From positions 310,001-374,000 of the forward strand of contig CAVXYY010000001.1 in the NCBI GenBank assembly GCA_963766195.1: DNA of 64,000 nucleotides, written 5' to 3'. This document shows, in pieces, positions 8,901 through 17,162 of this stretch. The notes under the pieces are model-generated. The model had not been told where the DNA came from. It saw only the letters and a program-made list of their open reading frames with translations, and searched no databases. Position 1 is the first letter of the stretch. Each line of letters starts with the position of its first letter. Origin of the DNA: JAHEFT01 sp963766195. Lineage in GTDB: Bacteria > Pseudomonadota > Gammaproteobacteria > Xanthomonadales > SZUA-36. The position numbers and the translations under genes are program-made.

Positions 8901-11345
8901 CTTGCTCAACACCTGGCGCGACAAACTTGCCGACCGGAAGCTGGTGCAAAACCTGCAGCGGGAAATCCACACCTTCAAGGGCGGCGCCCGGATGGCGGGC
9001 CTGGAAGGCATGGGCAATCTCAGCCACGCGATGGAAACACTTCTCGAGCACATTGCGTCGAACCGCCTGGAAGCAACGGTTGCTGCCGTGCAGGCGTTGG
9101 AGGAAGGTTGCGACCGGCTGAATATCTGGGTCGAACAGTTGCAAAACGGCCGCCTGCCGCAGACCGCGGATGCCCTGGAACGCTTTGAGAAAAAAGTCAA
9201 AGCGCTGCACCAGCCACAGCCGGCGGAGATGCCCGAAGTCGAGGACATTGCCGGCGAACCGCGATCGAGATCGATGCCCGCATCGCGAGGGTTACGCCGC
9301 CAACCGAAGCGCCCGAAGATGCGGAACCCGTCGTCACCCGGGAGGTGCCGACCGAGCCTTTGACGACGCCGGAACCCTCCAGGACGCAAAAACCGGCTCG
9401 CAAGACACTGCGCCCGAGCGCCGGGAAAACCACTTTCCGGCAGGAATCGGAACGGGAATTCAGGGAAATCGAAGACCGGCCGTCGACGGCGGGCGAAGAG
9501 GCTGCTCCGGGCGCGCAGATTCGCGTCGCCGCCGAACTCATGGACAAGCTGGTCAACTATTCAGGCGAAATCAGTATTTACCGTTCACGGCTTGAACAGC
9601 AACTCGGCCACGTCCGGTACAACCTGAAAGAAGTCGATGTGACCGTGCAGCGCCTGAAAGAGCAGCTGCGCAAGATGGACATGGAAAGCGAGGCACAGAT
9701 GATGTCGCGCTACCAGAAGGCGTCCACCAAGAACACCACCGAATTTGACCCGCTGGAACTGGACCGGTTTTCGAACATGCAGCAATTGTCACGGGCCCTG
9801 ACGGAATCGGTCAGCGACCTGGTCAACCTGCATGAAATGCTCGATGATTCAGTCCGGCAGGCCGAAAGCCTTTTGACACAGCAGTCCCGGGTCAGCACCG
9901 AGATGCAGGAAGGCCTGATGCAGACCCGGATGACGCCGTTTGGCAGCGCCGCGCCGCGCCTGCGCCGGGTAGTCCGTGCAGCGGCCGCCGAGACCGGCAA
10001 GCTGGCGCGCCTGCAGCTTCGCATGGCCGGTTCCAGCGACCAGCTGGACCGTAACGTCCTTGAACGCATCACTGCGCCTCTCGAACACATGCTTCGAAAC
10101 GCCATTGCTCACGGCATTGAAGTTCCGCGGGTCCGGCGCAAAGCGAAGAAGCCGGAAGAAGGCAGCATCACGGTAACGGTGGAGGCGGAAGCAACCGAGT
10201 TCGTTATCCGGGTTGAAGATGACGGTGCCGGTGTCGATCTCGAGGCTGTGCGGAAAAAGGCCATAAGCCGTGGCCTGATGGGCGCCGATGACGAACTTGA
10301 TCCACGGCAATTGGTCCAGTTCATCCGCATGAGCGGCTTTTCGACCTCCGAGACGGTAACCGGGCTCGCCGGCCGCGGTGTCGGCATGGACGTGGTCAAC
10401 AGCGAGATCAAGCAAATTGGCGGCTCGATGGAAATCGATACCGAGCCCGGCAAGGGGACGCGATTCACGATCAGGATTCCGTTCAGCCTGGCAGTCATGC
10501 AGGCGATTGCTGTGACTGTCGGGGATCGCCCGTTCCAGATACCGCTGAACAGTGTTGCCGGTGTTGCGCGCGTCACCCCGTCAGAATATTCAGCCATCTT
10601 GCGCAGCGACGCGCCAAGTTATGAATTTGCCGGCGAGGAATACCCGGTGCTGGAACTCGAGCCGCTACTGGGGTCACCGCCTTTGCCGCTGGACAGCGAC
10701 AACGTTTCCCTGTTGATGATTCGTGCCGGTGACCACCAGGCTGCGTTCCGCGTTGCCGGGCTCCAGGGCCACCAGGAAGTGGTGATCAAGCCGGTAGGGC
10801 CGCAGATCAGCAGCATCCCGGGCATCCTTGGCGGCACGATCTCGGCCGATGGCCAGGTCATGATCATTCTCGATATGGGTCCGATTATCCGGCGCGGCCT
10901 TGAACGGGCGGAACAGCCTCCGGAAGTGCAGGCAGCGCCCATTGAAGCGGCCCGCCAGCCACTGGTCATGGTGGTGGATGACTCCATTACCATGCGCAAA
11001 GTAACCTCGCGTGTACTGGACAATCACTCCATCGAGGTCATGACGGCGCAGGACGGCATCGATGCGATCGAGCAATTGCACTCGCGCGTGCCTGATCTGA
11101 TGCTGCTGGATATCGAAATGCCCAGGATGGATGGATACGAACTGCTCGAACACGTCCGTGCGGATGCGCGGCTGCGCCACGTGCCGATCGTCATGATCAC
11201 GTCACGTGCGGGCCAGAAGCACCGCAAGAAGGCGCGCCTGGCCGGCGCAAACGACTACCTGACCAAGCCCTACCAGGAAGCCGAACTGGTGGAAAAAGTC
11301 AGCGAGATGCTGGACATTGAACTGGTTGCGAGAAGGTCTGAATGA
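5985..11345 (+). CDS. chpA: Hybrid chemotaxis histidine kinase ChpA, with two compensating frameshifts
   Basis: Large CheA-type kinase (net 1786 codons) of the pilus chemosensory system. From the N-terminus it has a FimL-like region, then phosphotransfer sites near residues 653 (FHTLKGSGRMVGA), 824 (VHTLAGTFAM) and 995 (IHTFKGGARMAGL). These are followed by a dimerisation segment, an ATPase domain with EHMLRNAIAHGIE and GLAGRGVGMDVVNSEI, a CheW-like domain, and a C-terminal receiver (VVDDSITMRK, LLDIEMPRMDGYE, YLTKPYQ). The frame moves by an apparent extra base at about 8575-8605 and returns by a missing base at about 9258-9268, so both ends share one frame. Pseudomonas ChpA is longer, with more Hpt/Spt/Tpt sites. 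Confidence 0.9.
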
Positions 11346-11346
11346 C

Positions 11347-11910
11347 ATGACGGGAGAAAACAGGGGAAGAAAGAAAGTCGGCAGCAAGAAGGTCATGCGG
11401 AGATCCGGTAAAAGCCCCGAAATCCGTTGCCTGCTTATTCCGACAGATGGCGAAACGCTGCTTCTTCCCATCACCACGATGGCCGAAGTGGTTGATATCA
11501 CCGAACTCCAGACGATGGACGATACCCCGCCGTGGCTGCTTGGCCAGATCGAGTGGGAAAGCCGCCAGGTTCCGGTCTTCAGTTTTAGCGCCCTGATCAA
11601 CGGCAAGGATGTCGGCGCGCTCTCGGCACGGAGCAAAATCATGGTCCTGAAATCTCTTTCCGAATCGGCCAGGGTGCCTTACCTGGGCCTTTTGCTCCAG
11701 GGTTTGCCGCGACCGGTCACCGTCAAGGAAGATTCACTGGTCTCGACCGGCGATGAAAAAAAATCCCTGGGCGTTTACAGCCGGATCACCATCGAGGAAC
11801 AGCAAGCGATCATTCCCGACCTGGACCGGCTCACCCACCTGGTAACTCACGCCACGCTTGGCGCCTTGCCCATCACCCAGTTGGATCGTAGGAGCAGGTC
11901 ATCCGTGTAG
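11347..11910 (+). CDS. chpC: CheW-domain protein ChpC
   Basis: CheW-like protein of 187 residues, last gene of the pil-chp cluster, starting one base after the chpA stop with GAGAAGG upstream. The CheW fold is visible in CLLIPTDGETLLLPITTMAEVV, shown here as CLLIPTDG and LLLPITTMAEVV, and in PPWLLGQIEWESRQVPVFSF. In Pseudomonas ChpC is thought to connect additional receptors to ChpA. The last codons (RRSRSSV and the stop) are written by REP-type repeat sequence: a degenerate copy at about 11887-11906, then the palindrome that supplies the TAG. Confidence 0.82.
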   Translation: MTGENRGRKKVGSKKVMRRSGKSPEIRCLLIPTDGETLLLPITTMAEVVDITELQTMDDTPPWLLGQIEWESRQVPVFSFSALINGKDVGALSARSKIMVLKSLSESARVPYLGLLLQGLPRPVTVKEDSLVSTGDEKKSLGVYSRITIEEQQAIIPDLDRLTHLVTHATLGALPITQLDRRSRSSV

Positions 11911-11943
11911 GAGCCGGCCAGAATCGCGGATGGCCGCTCCTAC
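11907..11943. repeat. REP-type palindrome between convergent chpC and rsmE
   Basis: The arms GTAGGAGC (11907-11914) and GCTCCTAC (11936-11943) flank a GC-rich centre. The TAG in the left arm (11908-11910) is the stop codon of chpC, and the mirrored TAG in the right arm (11940-11942, minus strand) is the stop of rsmE. The hairpin may also protect or terminate both transcripts, although there is no T-tract. Confidence 0.85.
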
Positions 11944-12668
11944 GCGAAATCTCCCGCCAGGGCCTGGATTACCGCCACTGCGGCCGGAGCTGCCGTCTCG
12001 GTACGAAGCACCCGCGGGCCGAGGCTGACAGCTTCGACTCCGTGCACCGCCATCTGCTCCTGCTCGGATTCGCTGAACCCGCCCTCGGGACCAATCGCAA
12101 TCCCGACCTGGTCTGAAAATTCCATCCTGGCGAGCGGCCTTTCGGCCCCCGGTGTGAGAACCAGCCGCCGGCTGTCACTGCTCAAAGCGAGCCACTCATA
12201 AAGGGTCAGGGGGTCGAGCACCTCGGGTATCACGGCGCGCCCACATTGTTCACAGGCTGAAATGACCACCCCTTGCCAGTGCTCCACGCGATTCAACAGC
12301 TTGTCCGCTTTGAGCTTCACTTCAACCCGCTCGCTCAGCAAGGGTTGAAAACGGGCCGCACCGAGCTCGGTACATTTCTGCAGGGTCTGGTCCATGCGCT
12401 CACCCCGGCTGATGGCCTGGGCGATGGTGATTTTCACACCCGGTTCCCGGATGGCGGGCAAGCGACTGGTTAATGCCAGGGCGACCTCACCCTTGCTGAA
12501 CCGCACCAGCTCCGCGACGTAATCGTGGCCATCTCCGTTGAACAAAACAATGACTTCACCGATGTTTAACCGCAAAACCCGCCCAAGGTAATGCGCGGCC
12601 TTCCCGTCAACCACGATTTCCGAGTCGGGCTCCAATGCACGATGCGTATGAACACGATGTATGCGCAC
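11940..12668 (-). CDS. rsmE: 16S rRNA (uracil(1498)-N(3))-methyltransferase RsmE
   Basis: SPOUT-family methyltransferase that methylates U1498 of 16S rRNA using S-adenosylmethionine. The knot-forming C-terminal motifs GPEGGFSESE and LGPRVLRTETA are present, and the N-terminal PUA-like part contains HYLGRVLRLNIGE. I chose the GTG at 12668, which starts the protein as MRIHRVHTHRALE and gives 242 residues (E. coli: 243). AAGGAA lies about 10 bases upstream. A longer in-frame ATG at 12755 would run into the divergent hisN-like gene and has no family support. Confidence 0.92.
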   Translation of the reverse strand: MRIHRVHTHRALEPDSEIVVDGKAAHYLGRVLRLNIGEVIVLFNGDGHDYVAELVRFSKGEVALALTSRLPAIREPGVKITIAQAISRGERMDQTLQKCTELGAARFQPLLSERVEVKLKADKLLNRVEHWQGVVISACEQCGRAVIPEVLDPLTLYEWLALSSDSRRLVLTPGAERPLARMEFSDQVGIAIGPEGGFSESEQEQMAVHGVEAVSLGPRVLRTETAAPAAVAVIQALAGDFA

Positions 12669-12709
12669 TTTGATATCATTCCTTATCTCTGACCACATTA
12701 TCAAAAAAT

Positions 12710-13489
12710 ATGGATTCATTTCTGAAATCCGCACTGGCGGCCGCAAGCGCCGCAACGGAAGAAATTCTGCGCTATTACCGCGGTGATTTCGAGGTCGAAT
12801 TGAAAGCGGACCAGACTCCGGTAACCGTTGCCGACCGCCGGGCCGAGGAGATTATCCGCGGAATCCTGCTGACTGAATTTCCGGACCATGGTTTTTTTGG
12901 CGAGGAAGGCGGCAAACAGCAGGAGGACGCCGAATACCTTTGGCTGGTCGACCCGATCGACGGGACCAAGAGCTTCGTTGGCGGTTACGGCATGTTTTCT
13001 ACCCAGATTGCGCTGATGCACCGGGGCCGGCTGGTACTGGGCGTGTCTTCAGCCCCGGCCGCCGGGGAAGTCGCCTGGGCCGCCCGGGGCATGGGCGCCA
13101 TGCTGGACGGCTCCCGGATTGCCGTCAGCCGGAAAACCCGGCTTTCCGATGCATCCGTTTCCACCGGAAACCTGCAGACGATGGCCCGGTCGAGCCAGTG
13201 GGCACGGCTGGGAAAAATCTTTGGCATGGTCAACCGCACCCGCGGTTACGGCGACTACTACCACTACCACCGCCTGGCTGCCGGCCAACTCGACGCCGTG
13301 ATCGAATCCGATGTGAATATCCTCGATATCGCCGCGCTGAGCGTGATCGTAGAGGAAGCCGGCGGCATTTTTACCGACCTCGAAGGCCGCCCCCCGGGGC
13401 TGCCGACAACCTCGGTTCTGGCGGCCGTTCCAGCGTTGCACCCGCAGCTACTGGACATACTCAATGACACCGGAACCGGGACCCGCTGA
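12710..13489 (+). CDS. hisN: Inositol monophosphatase family, histidinol-phosphatase-like (HisN)
   Basis: A 259-residue Mg-dependent phosphatase. Metal ligands are visible at FFGEEGG (Glu65), DPIDGTKSF (Asp81-Ser88) and the distal Asp of ILDIAALSVIVEEAGG. The GYGDYYHYHRLAAGQLDAV stretch resembles HisN-type histidinol-phosphatases more than SuhB inositol phosphatases, so removal of phosphate from histidinol phosphate in histidine synthesis is the best guess. No other his genes are nearby, so another small phosphorylated substrate remains possible. It overlaps nudE by 26 bp and is probably co-transcribed with nudE and cysQ. Confidence 0.78.
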   Translation: MDSFLKSALAAASAATEEILRYYRGDFEVELKADQTPVTVADRRAEEIIRGILLTEFPDHGFFGEEGGKQQEDAEYLWLVDPIDGTKSFVGGYGMFSTQIALMHRGRLVLGVSSAPAAGEVAWAARGMGAMLDGSRIAVSRKTRLSDASVSTGNLQTMARSSQWARLGKIFGMVNRTRGYGDYYHYHRLAAGQLDAVIESDVNILDIAALSVIVEEAGGIFTDLEGRPPGLPTTSVLAAVPALHPQLLDILNDTGTGTR

Positions 13490-14039
13490 CGTGAAAAAAC
13501 TCCCGTTGATCCATCAGACCACTGACCGGGACGCCGGGGAAATGTACCGGGTAGAACAACTTGACCTGGAATTCTCCAACGGCCAGCGCCGGAAGTATTT
13601 CCGGTTGAAAACCCGTGGCCTGGGAGCCGTGATCATCGTGCCCATGCTGGATGAAAATACGGTCCTGCTCGCGCGCGAGTATGCCGCCGGCCTGCACCAT
13701 TACGAGGTGGGCCTGCCGAAAGGCCGGCTGGAAGCGGGAGAAGGCGTCCTGGAAGCCGCACAGCGCGAACTGAAAGAGGAAATCGGATACGGCGCACGCC
13801 GGCTGGAGAAACTCACCGAACTGAGCCTGGCGCCGGGCTACATGACCCATATCACGCACATTGTGCTGGCGCGCGACCTGTACCCGGAAAAACTGGCGGG
13901 TGATGAACCCGAAGAACTCGAGATCGTACCCTGGCCTATTTCAGACCTGGGTTCGTTAACCGCGCGCGAAGACTGTACAGAAGGCCGCACGATCGCGGCC
14001 CTGTATATCGCAAGGGATTTTTTGAACAAAGGAGTGTGA
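13464..14039 (+). CDS. nudE: ADP compounds hydrolase NudE
   Basis: Nudix hydrolase of 191 residues that cleaves ADP-linked compounds such as ADP-ribose, NADH and diadenosine polyphosphates. It matches NudE in QLDLEFSNGQRRKYFRL and has a Nudix box running GLPKGRLEAGEGVLEAAQ then RELKEEIGYG. The ATG at 13464 overlaps the preceding gene. A GTG at 13491, two bases after that gene's stop, would remove nine unconserved residues and is a real alternative. Its pairing with cysQ immediately downstream is conserved in many Gammaproteobacteria. Confidence 0.88.
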   Translation: MTPEPGPADVKKLPLIHQTTDRDAGEMYRVEQLDLEFSNGQRRKYFRLKTRGLGAVIIVPMLDENTVLLAREYAAGLHHYEVGLPKGRLEAGEGVLEAAQRELKEEIGYGARRLEKLTELSLAPGYMTHITHIVLARDLYPEKLAGDEPEELEIVPWPISDLGSLTAREDCTEGRTIAALYIARDFLNKGV

Positions 14040-14041
14040 AG

Positions 14042-14869
14042 ATGACTGAAAGCGACCTGGGGGTTTTTGCCGAAGCAATCTCTGAAATAGCAGTTGAGGC
14101 CGGAAAAGCCATTCTCGAGATTTACGAACAGGAATTTGAAGTTACCCAAAAAGAGGATCTTTCACCGCTGACCCAGGCAGACCTCGCCAGCCACCAGATT
14201 ATCTGTGACGCCCTGGCCAGATTGACGCCCGACATTCCGGTGTTGTCCGAGGAGTCCTCTGACATTGATTACGACGCCCGGGCAGACTGGCAGCAATACT
14301 GGCTGGTAGACCCGTTGGATGGCACCAAGGAATTTATCGACCGCAACGGCGAGTTCACCGTGAACATAGCTTTGATCCGTTACCACAACCCGGTTCTTGG
14401 CGTTGTGCATGTTCCGGTCACGGGAACAACTTATACCGGCCTGGTCGGAAAATGGGCCAGCAAACACACCCATGACGGGGTGATGGAGCACATCAGGATT
14501 CGAAAACCCTGTGCCGAAATACCGGTCGTGGTGGGTAGCCGTTCGCATGCCAATCCCAGGTTGTCCGGCTTTCTCAGCAAGATCGGTGCGCATGAAATGG
14601 TCAGCATGGGAAGTTCACTGAAATTCTGCCTGCTGGCAGAAGGCAAGGCCGACTTTTATCCGCGCCTGGGCCCAACCTCGGAATGGGATACGGCTGCCGC
14701 GCATGCAGTCGTGCTGGCGGCCGGGGGCCGAATCATCACCCTGGATGGAAAACCGTTACGTTATAACCTGAAAAAGTCGCTGTTGAATCCCGAATTCCTG
14801 GTCATCGCCGACACCAGCAGGGACTGGCTGGGACTGTTCGAAGGTTACAAAACGGTGACAAGTCCTTGA
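14042..14869 (+). CDS. cysQ: 3'(2'),5'-bisphosphate nucleotidase CysQ
   Basis: Inositol-monophosphatase superfamily enzyme of 275 residues that degrades 3'-phosphoadenosine 5'-phosphate, the by-product of sulfate assimilation. Metal-binding motifs are LSEESSDIDY, DPLDGTKEF and WDTAAAHAVVLAAGG. The ATG at 14042 is preceded by AAAGGAG at the right distance; a GTG two codons earlier is less likely. It follows nudE with a 2-bp gap. A strong sigma70-like promoter begins within its last codons and drives the next unit. Confidence 0.9.
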   Translation: MTESDLGVFAEAISEIAVEAGKAILEIYEQEFEVTQKEDLSPLTQADLASHQIICDALARLTPDIPVLSEESSDIDYDARADWQQYWLVDPLDGTKEFIDRNGEFTVNIALIRYHNPVLGVVHVPVTGTTYTGLVGKWASKHTHDGVMEHIRIRKPCAEIPVVVGSRSHANPRLSGFLSKIGAHEMVSMGSSLKFCLLAEGKADFYPRLGPTSEWDTAAAHAVVLAAGGRIITLDGKPLRYNLKKSLLNPEFLVIADTSRDWLGLFEGYKTVTSP

Positions 14870-14895
14870 CGGCCCCTGTCTCATCACGGTATAAA
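14866..14895 (+). promoter_or_regulatory. Sigma70-like promoter at the end of cysQ
   Basis: TTGACG (14866-14871) and TATAAA (14890-14895) are separated by 18 bp, each with one mismatch to consensus. Transcription would start near 14902. This is among the cleanest promoter matches in the window. Confidence 0.6.
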
Positions 14896-14901
14896 CTTGA
14901 G

Positions 14902-14991
14902 CAGTTCTGGGGTCTTGCCAAATAACGATAAAAATAATCATCAAATAACAATGAAAACGTTCAGGAAATAAGCGGCTTCGGCCGCTTTTTT
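14902..14991 (+). ncRNA. Candidate short transcript (sRNA or leader with attenuator)
   Basis: A strong promoter at 14866-14895 and a rho-independent terminator at 14970-14991 delimit a transcript of about 90 nt. It contains a six-codon mini-ORF (MKTFRK, 14951-14971) whose stop codon enters the terminator stem. This looks like either an independent small RNA or a leader peptide with attenuator ahead of the DUF6776 gene. The sequence is AT-rich compared with its surroundings. The call rests only on promoter and terminator geometry. Confidence 0.45.
14970..14991 (+). terminator. Rho-independent terminator with UUCG loop
   Basis: Perfect 7-bp stem AAGCGGC / GCCGCTT closed by a TTCG tetraloop and followed by a T-run. 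It ends four bases before the first possible start codon of the DUF6776 gene, an unusual place for a terminator unless it works as an attenuator or belongs to a separate small RNA. Confidence 0.8.
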
Positions 14992-14994
14992 GTC

Positions 14995-15717
14995 ATGAGG
15001 AACCTCAGATCCAGTATGCAAAATGGCGTTGCAAAAGCTGAATTTGCAACGGCTATGACCATCACGCTGGCGGTGATGGCCGTCCTGTTGTTCGTGGTTT
15101 GGCAACTGGCGACCACGGAAGTGACGCCGGAAACCAAAACCCTGCAGGACCAGGTGCGATTTCTCTCGGCAGACCTGGAGTCGATCAAGGATCATTTGAA
15201 TCGGGCGCAGGCACGGCAGGTAGTCCTGGAAAAGGAAGCCGACGTTTTACGACAGGCCAACCGCCTGTTACGGCAGCACGAAAGTGACCGGCAGGCTGAA
15301 CTGGGCCGCCTCCAGGCGGAGCTGGATTTCTATAGCCGGCTGGCGGGTACAGGGGGCACGCTGTCCGGGCTCGAACTCTACCGGGCTGAAATCATCCCGA
15401 CCGGTTCTGAGCGGGTGTTTCAGTTCATCCTGACACTGACCCAGAACATCAGGCGTGCTTCCATCATCAGCGGCAAGACCAGGCTTGATGTCGAGGGTAC
15501 GCAGGGAGACCGCCAGGTGACGCTTCACTGGGCGCAGCTGAGTGACGGGAACACACCAGAACTCACCTTCCGGTTCAAATATTTCCAGCAACTCGAGGGA
15601 TACCTTACCCTTCCGGAAGGGTTCAACCCCACACGCATGCTGGTCACGCTCGAGGAAAACGGCAAGAAGGCGCCGGTAGCCCGGACTTATAACTGGGGCG
15701 AATTACAGAGCTATTGA
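14995..15717 (+). CDS. DUF6776 family membrane-anchored coiled-coil protein
   Basis: A 240-residue protein of unknown function. It has one N-terminal membrane segment (about residues 20-40, TLAVMAVLLFVVWQL), a coiled coil (about 45-110, rich in Gln, Arg, Leu and Glu), and a beta-rich C-terminal domain. The family is often found just upstream of erpA, as here. The ATG at 14995 directly follows the terminator and lacks a ribosome site. The ATG at 15016 has GAGGAA 13 bases upstream and may be the true start. A bitopic inner-membrane protein with its C-terminal domain in the periplasm is the most likely topology. Confidence 0.7.
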   Translation: MRNLRSSMQNGVAKAEFATAMTITLAVMAVLLFVVWQLATTEVTPETKTLQDQVRFLSADLESIKDHLNRAQARQVVLEKEADVLRQANRLLRQHESDRQAELGRLQAELDFYSRLAGTGGTLSGLELYRAEIIPTGSERVFQFILTLTQNIRRASIISGKTRLDVEGTQGDRQVTLHWAQLSDGNTPELTFRFKYFQQLEGYLTLPEGFNPTRMLVTLEENGKKAPVARTYNWGELQSY

Positions 15718-15765
15718 TTGACCGGGTTATTGATTTAACCGTCAATTGCCACCATAGTGAGCAGC

Positions 15766-16137
15766 ATGAATACTTTGATCGACATCACAATGCCTCCGGA
15801 GCAAGCCCCGCCTGCGATCGTCTTCACGAATGCGGCTGCGCGCAAGGTCCAGGAACTGATCATGGAAGAGCGTAACCCGGAACTCAAGTTGCGGGTCTAT
15901 ATCTCCGGAGGAGGCTGCTCCGGGTTTCAATATGGTTTTTCGTTTGATGAAGAGCAGGCCGAAGACGATATCGCCGTCAATAATGACGGGGTCACCTTGT
16001 TGGTGGACCCGCTGAGTTTTCAGTACCTGATGGGCGCCGAGGTTGATTACTCCGAGAGCCTGCAAGGAGCGCAGTTCGTCATTCGTAACCCGAATGCCAG
16101 CACCACTTGCGGGTGTGGTTCCTCGTTCTCCGTCTAG
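15766..16137 (+). CDS. erpA: Iron-sulfur cluster insertion protein ErpA
   Basis: A-type Fe-S carrier of about 123 residues that delivers clusters to enzymes such as those of isoprenoid synthesis. The three conserved cysteines are present in SGGGCSGFQYGF and TTCGCGSSFSV. The rest (NAAARKVQELI, NPELKLRVYI, LVDPLSFQYLMGAEVDY) is typical ErpA. A GTG at 15757 in the same frame would add three residues; the ATG is preferred. It follows the DUF6776 gene by about 50 bp. Confidence 0.93.
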   Translation: MNTLIDITMPPEQAPPAIVFTNAAARKVQELIMEERNPELKLRVYISGGGCSGFQYGFSFDEEQAEDDIAVNNDGVTLLVDPLSFQYLMGAEVDYSESLQGAQFVIRNPNASTTCGCGSSFSV

Positions 16138-16147
16138 GAAACTCCTG

Positions 16148-17158
16148 GTGTCTCAGCCTGACCTGAGCATCGACCGGATTACCCTTTCCCGGCGGAATGT
16201 CTTTTCATCCGTGCGGCTGGACCGGCTGTCCGAATACCGTGACAACCAAGAATGGGTGCTGCGCGCGCAAAACTCCGCCAGGGCCCGATTTGTGCCACTG
16301 TGGCGCAACCGGAGCCTCCTGGCTGACACCGATGAAGGCCAGATCGCCGTTTATCTCGAACCGGGCGAACTCGAACATCCCGAATCCATCCAGCCCCCGA
16401 CCCTTCTGGGTACCGATGGAAAACGATATTTCTTCGCCGTGTCGATAAACGACAGGCAGCAGGAGCAACTGCTGGACAGTCACCCCGAGGCTAAATTCGT
16501 TGACCTGCGACTGGCCTCCGTCAACATGGATGCCAAGCACGCCGCCGTGCTGGCCTACGCGAAAGCACTGCATTACTGGCAGCACCGGCATGGCTTCTGT
16601 GGCGTATGCGGCAGTGTCAATCGCCTTGAATCGTCCGGGCATAAACTGGTATGCAGCAACGAAGAATGCGGCCGGCATTCCTTTCCCCGTATTGACCCTG
16701 CGATCATCGTCCTGGTGACGCAGGGTGACGCCTGCCTGCTGGGGCACAATGCCAACTGGCCGCCGAGAAGATTTTCAACCCTGGCCGGTTTTGTCGAACC
16801 GGGCGAGAGCCTGGAAGACGCAGTAGTCCGGGAGGTGTTCGAGGAATCGCGGGTCCGTTTGAAAAGCATCCGCTATGTATCCTCGCAGCCCTGGCCTTTC
16901 CCGGCCTCGGCCATGTGCGGCTTTTGCGCGGAGGCCGATAGCCGGGATTGTGCTTCATCCGATGAAATGGAAGAAGTCCGCTGGTTTACTGCAATGGAAA
17001 TAAAAGCTGCGGTTACCAGCGACGAAATCCGCCTTCCCCCGCCGGTTTCCATCGCCCACCAACTGATTGCTGACTGGTATCACCAACAATGTGGTGAAGA
17101 TTTGGAAGCCCTGGTGCGGCAAGCGGGTAGCTGGGCCAGCCGCAAAGGGCTAAGATAG
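16148..17158 (+). CDS. nudC: NAD(+) diphosphatase / NADH pyrophosphatase NudC
   Basis: Nudix enzyme of 336 residues that hydrolyses NAD(H) and removes NAD caps from RNA 5' ends. It has a zinc ribbon with two cysteine pairs (CGVCGS and CSNEECG), a Nudix box (GFVEPGESLEDAVVREVFEE), and the NudC signature SSQPWPFPAS just after it. The GTG at 16148 has AGGAAA about seven bases upstream and removes an N-terminal stretch that is only an out-of-frame reading of erpA. It lies 10 bp after erpA and 4 bp before the AmpE-like gene. Confidence 0.93.
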   Translation: MSQPDLSIDRITLSRRNVFSSVRLDRLSEYRDNQEWVLRAQNSARARFVPLWRNRSLLADTDEGQIAVYLEPGELEHPESIQPPTLLGTDGKRYFFAVSINDRQQEQLLDSHPEAKFVDLRLASVNMDAKHAAVLAYAKALHYWQHRHGFCGVCGSVNRLESSGHKLVCSNEECGRHSFPRIDPAIIVLVTQGDACLLGHNANWPPRRFSTLAGFVEPGESLEDAVVREVFEESRVRLKSIRYVSSQPWPFPASAMCGFCAEADSRDCASSDEMEEVRWFTAMEIKAAVTSDEIRLPPPVSIAHQLIADWYHQQCGEDLEALVRQAGSWASRKGLR

Positions 17159-17162
17159 AGCC

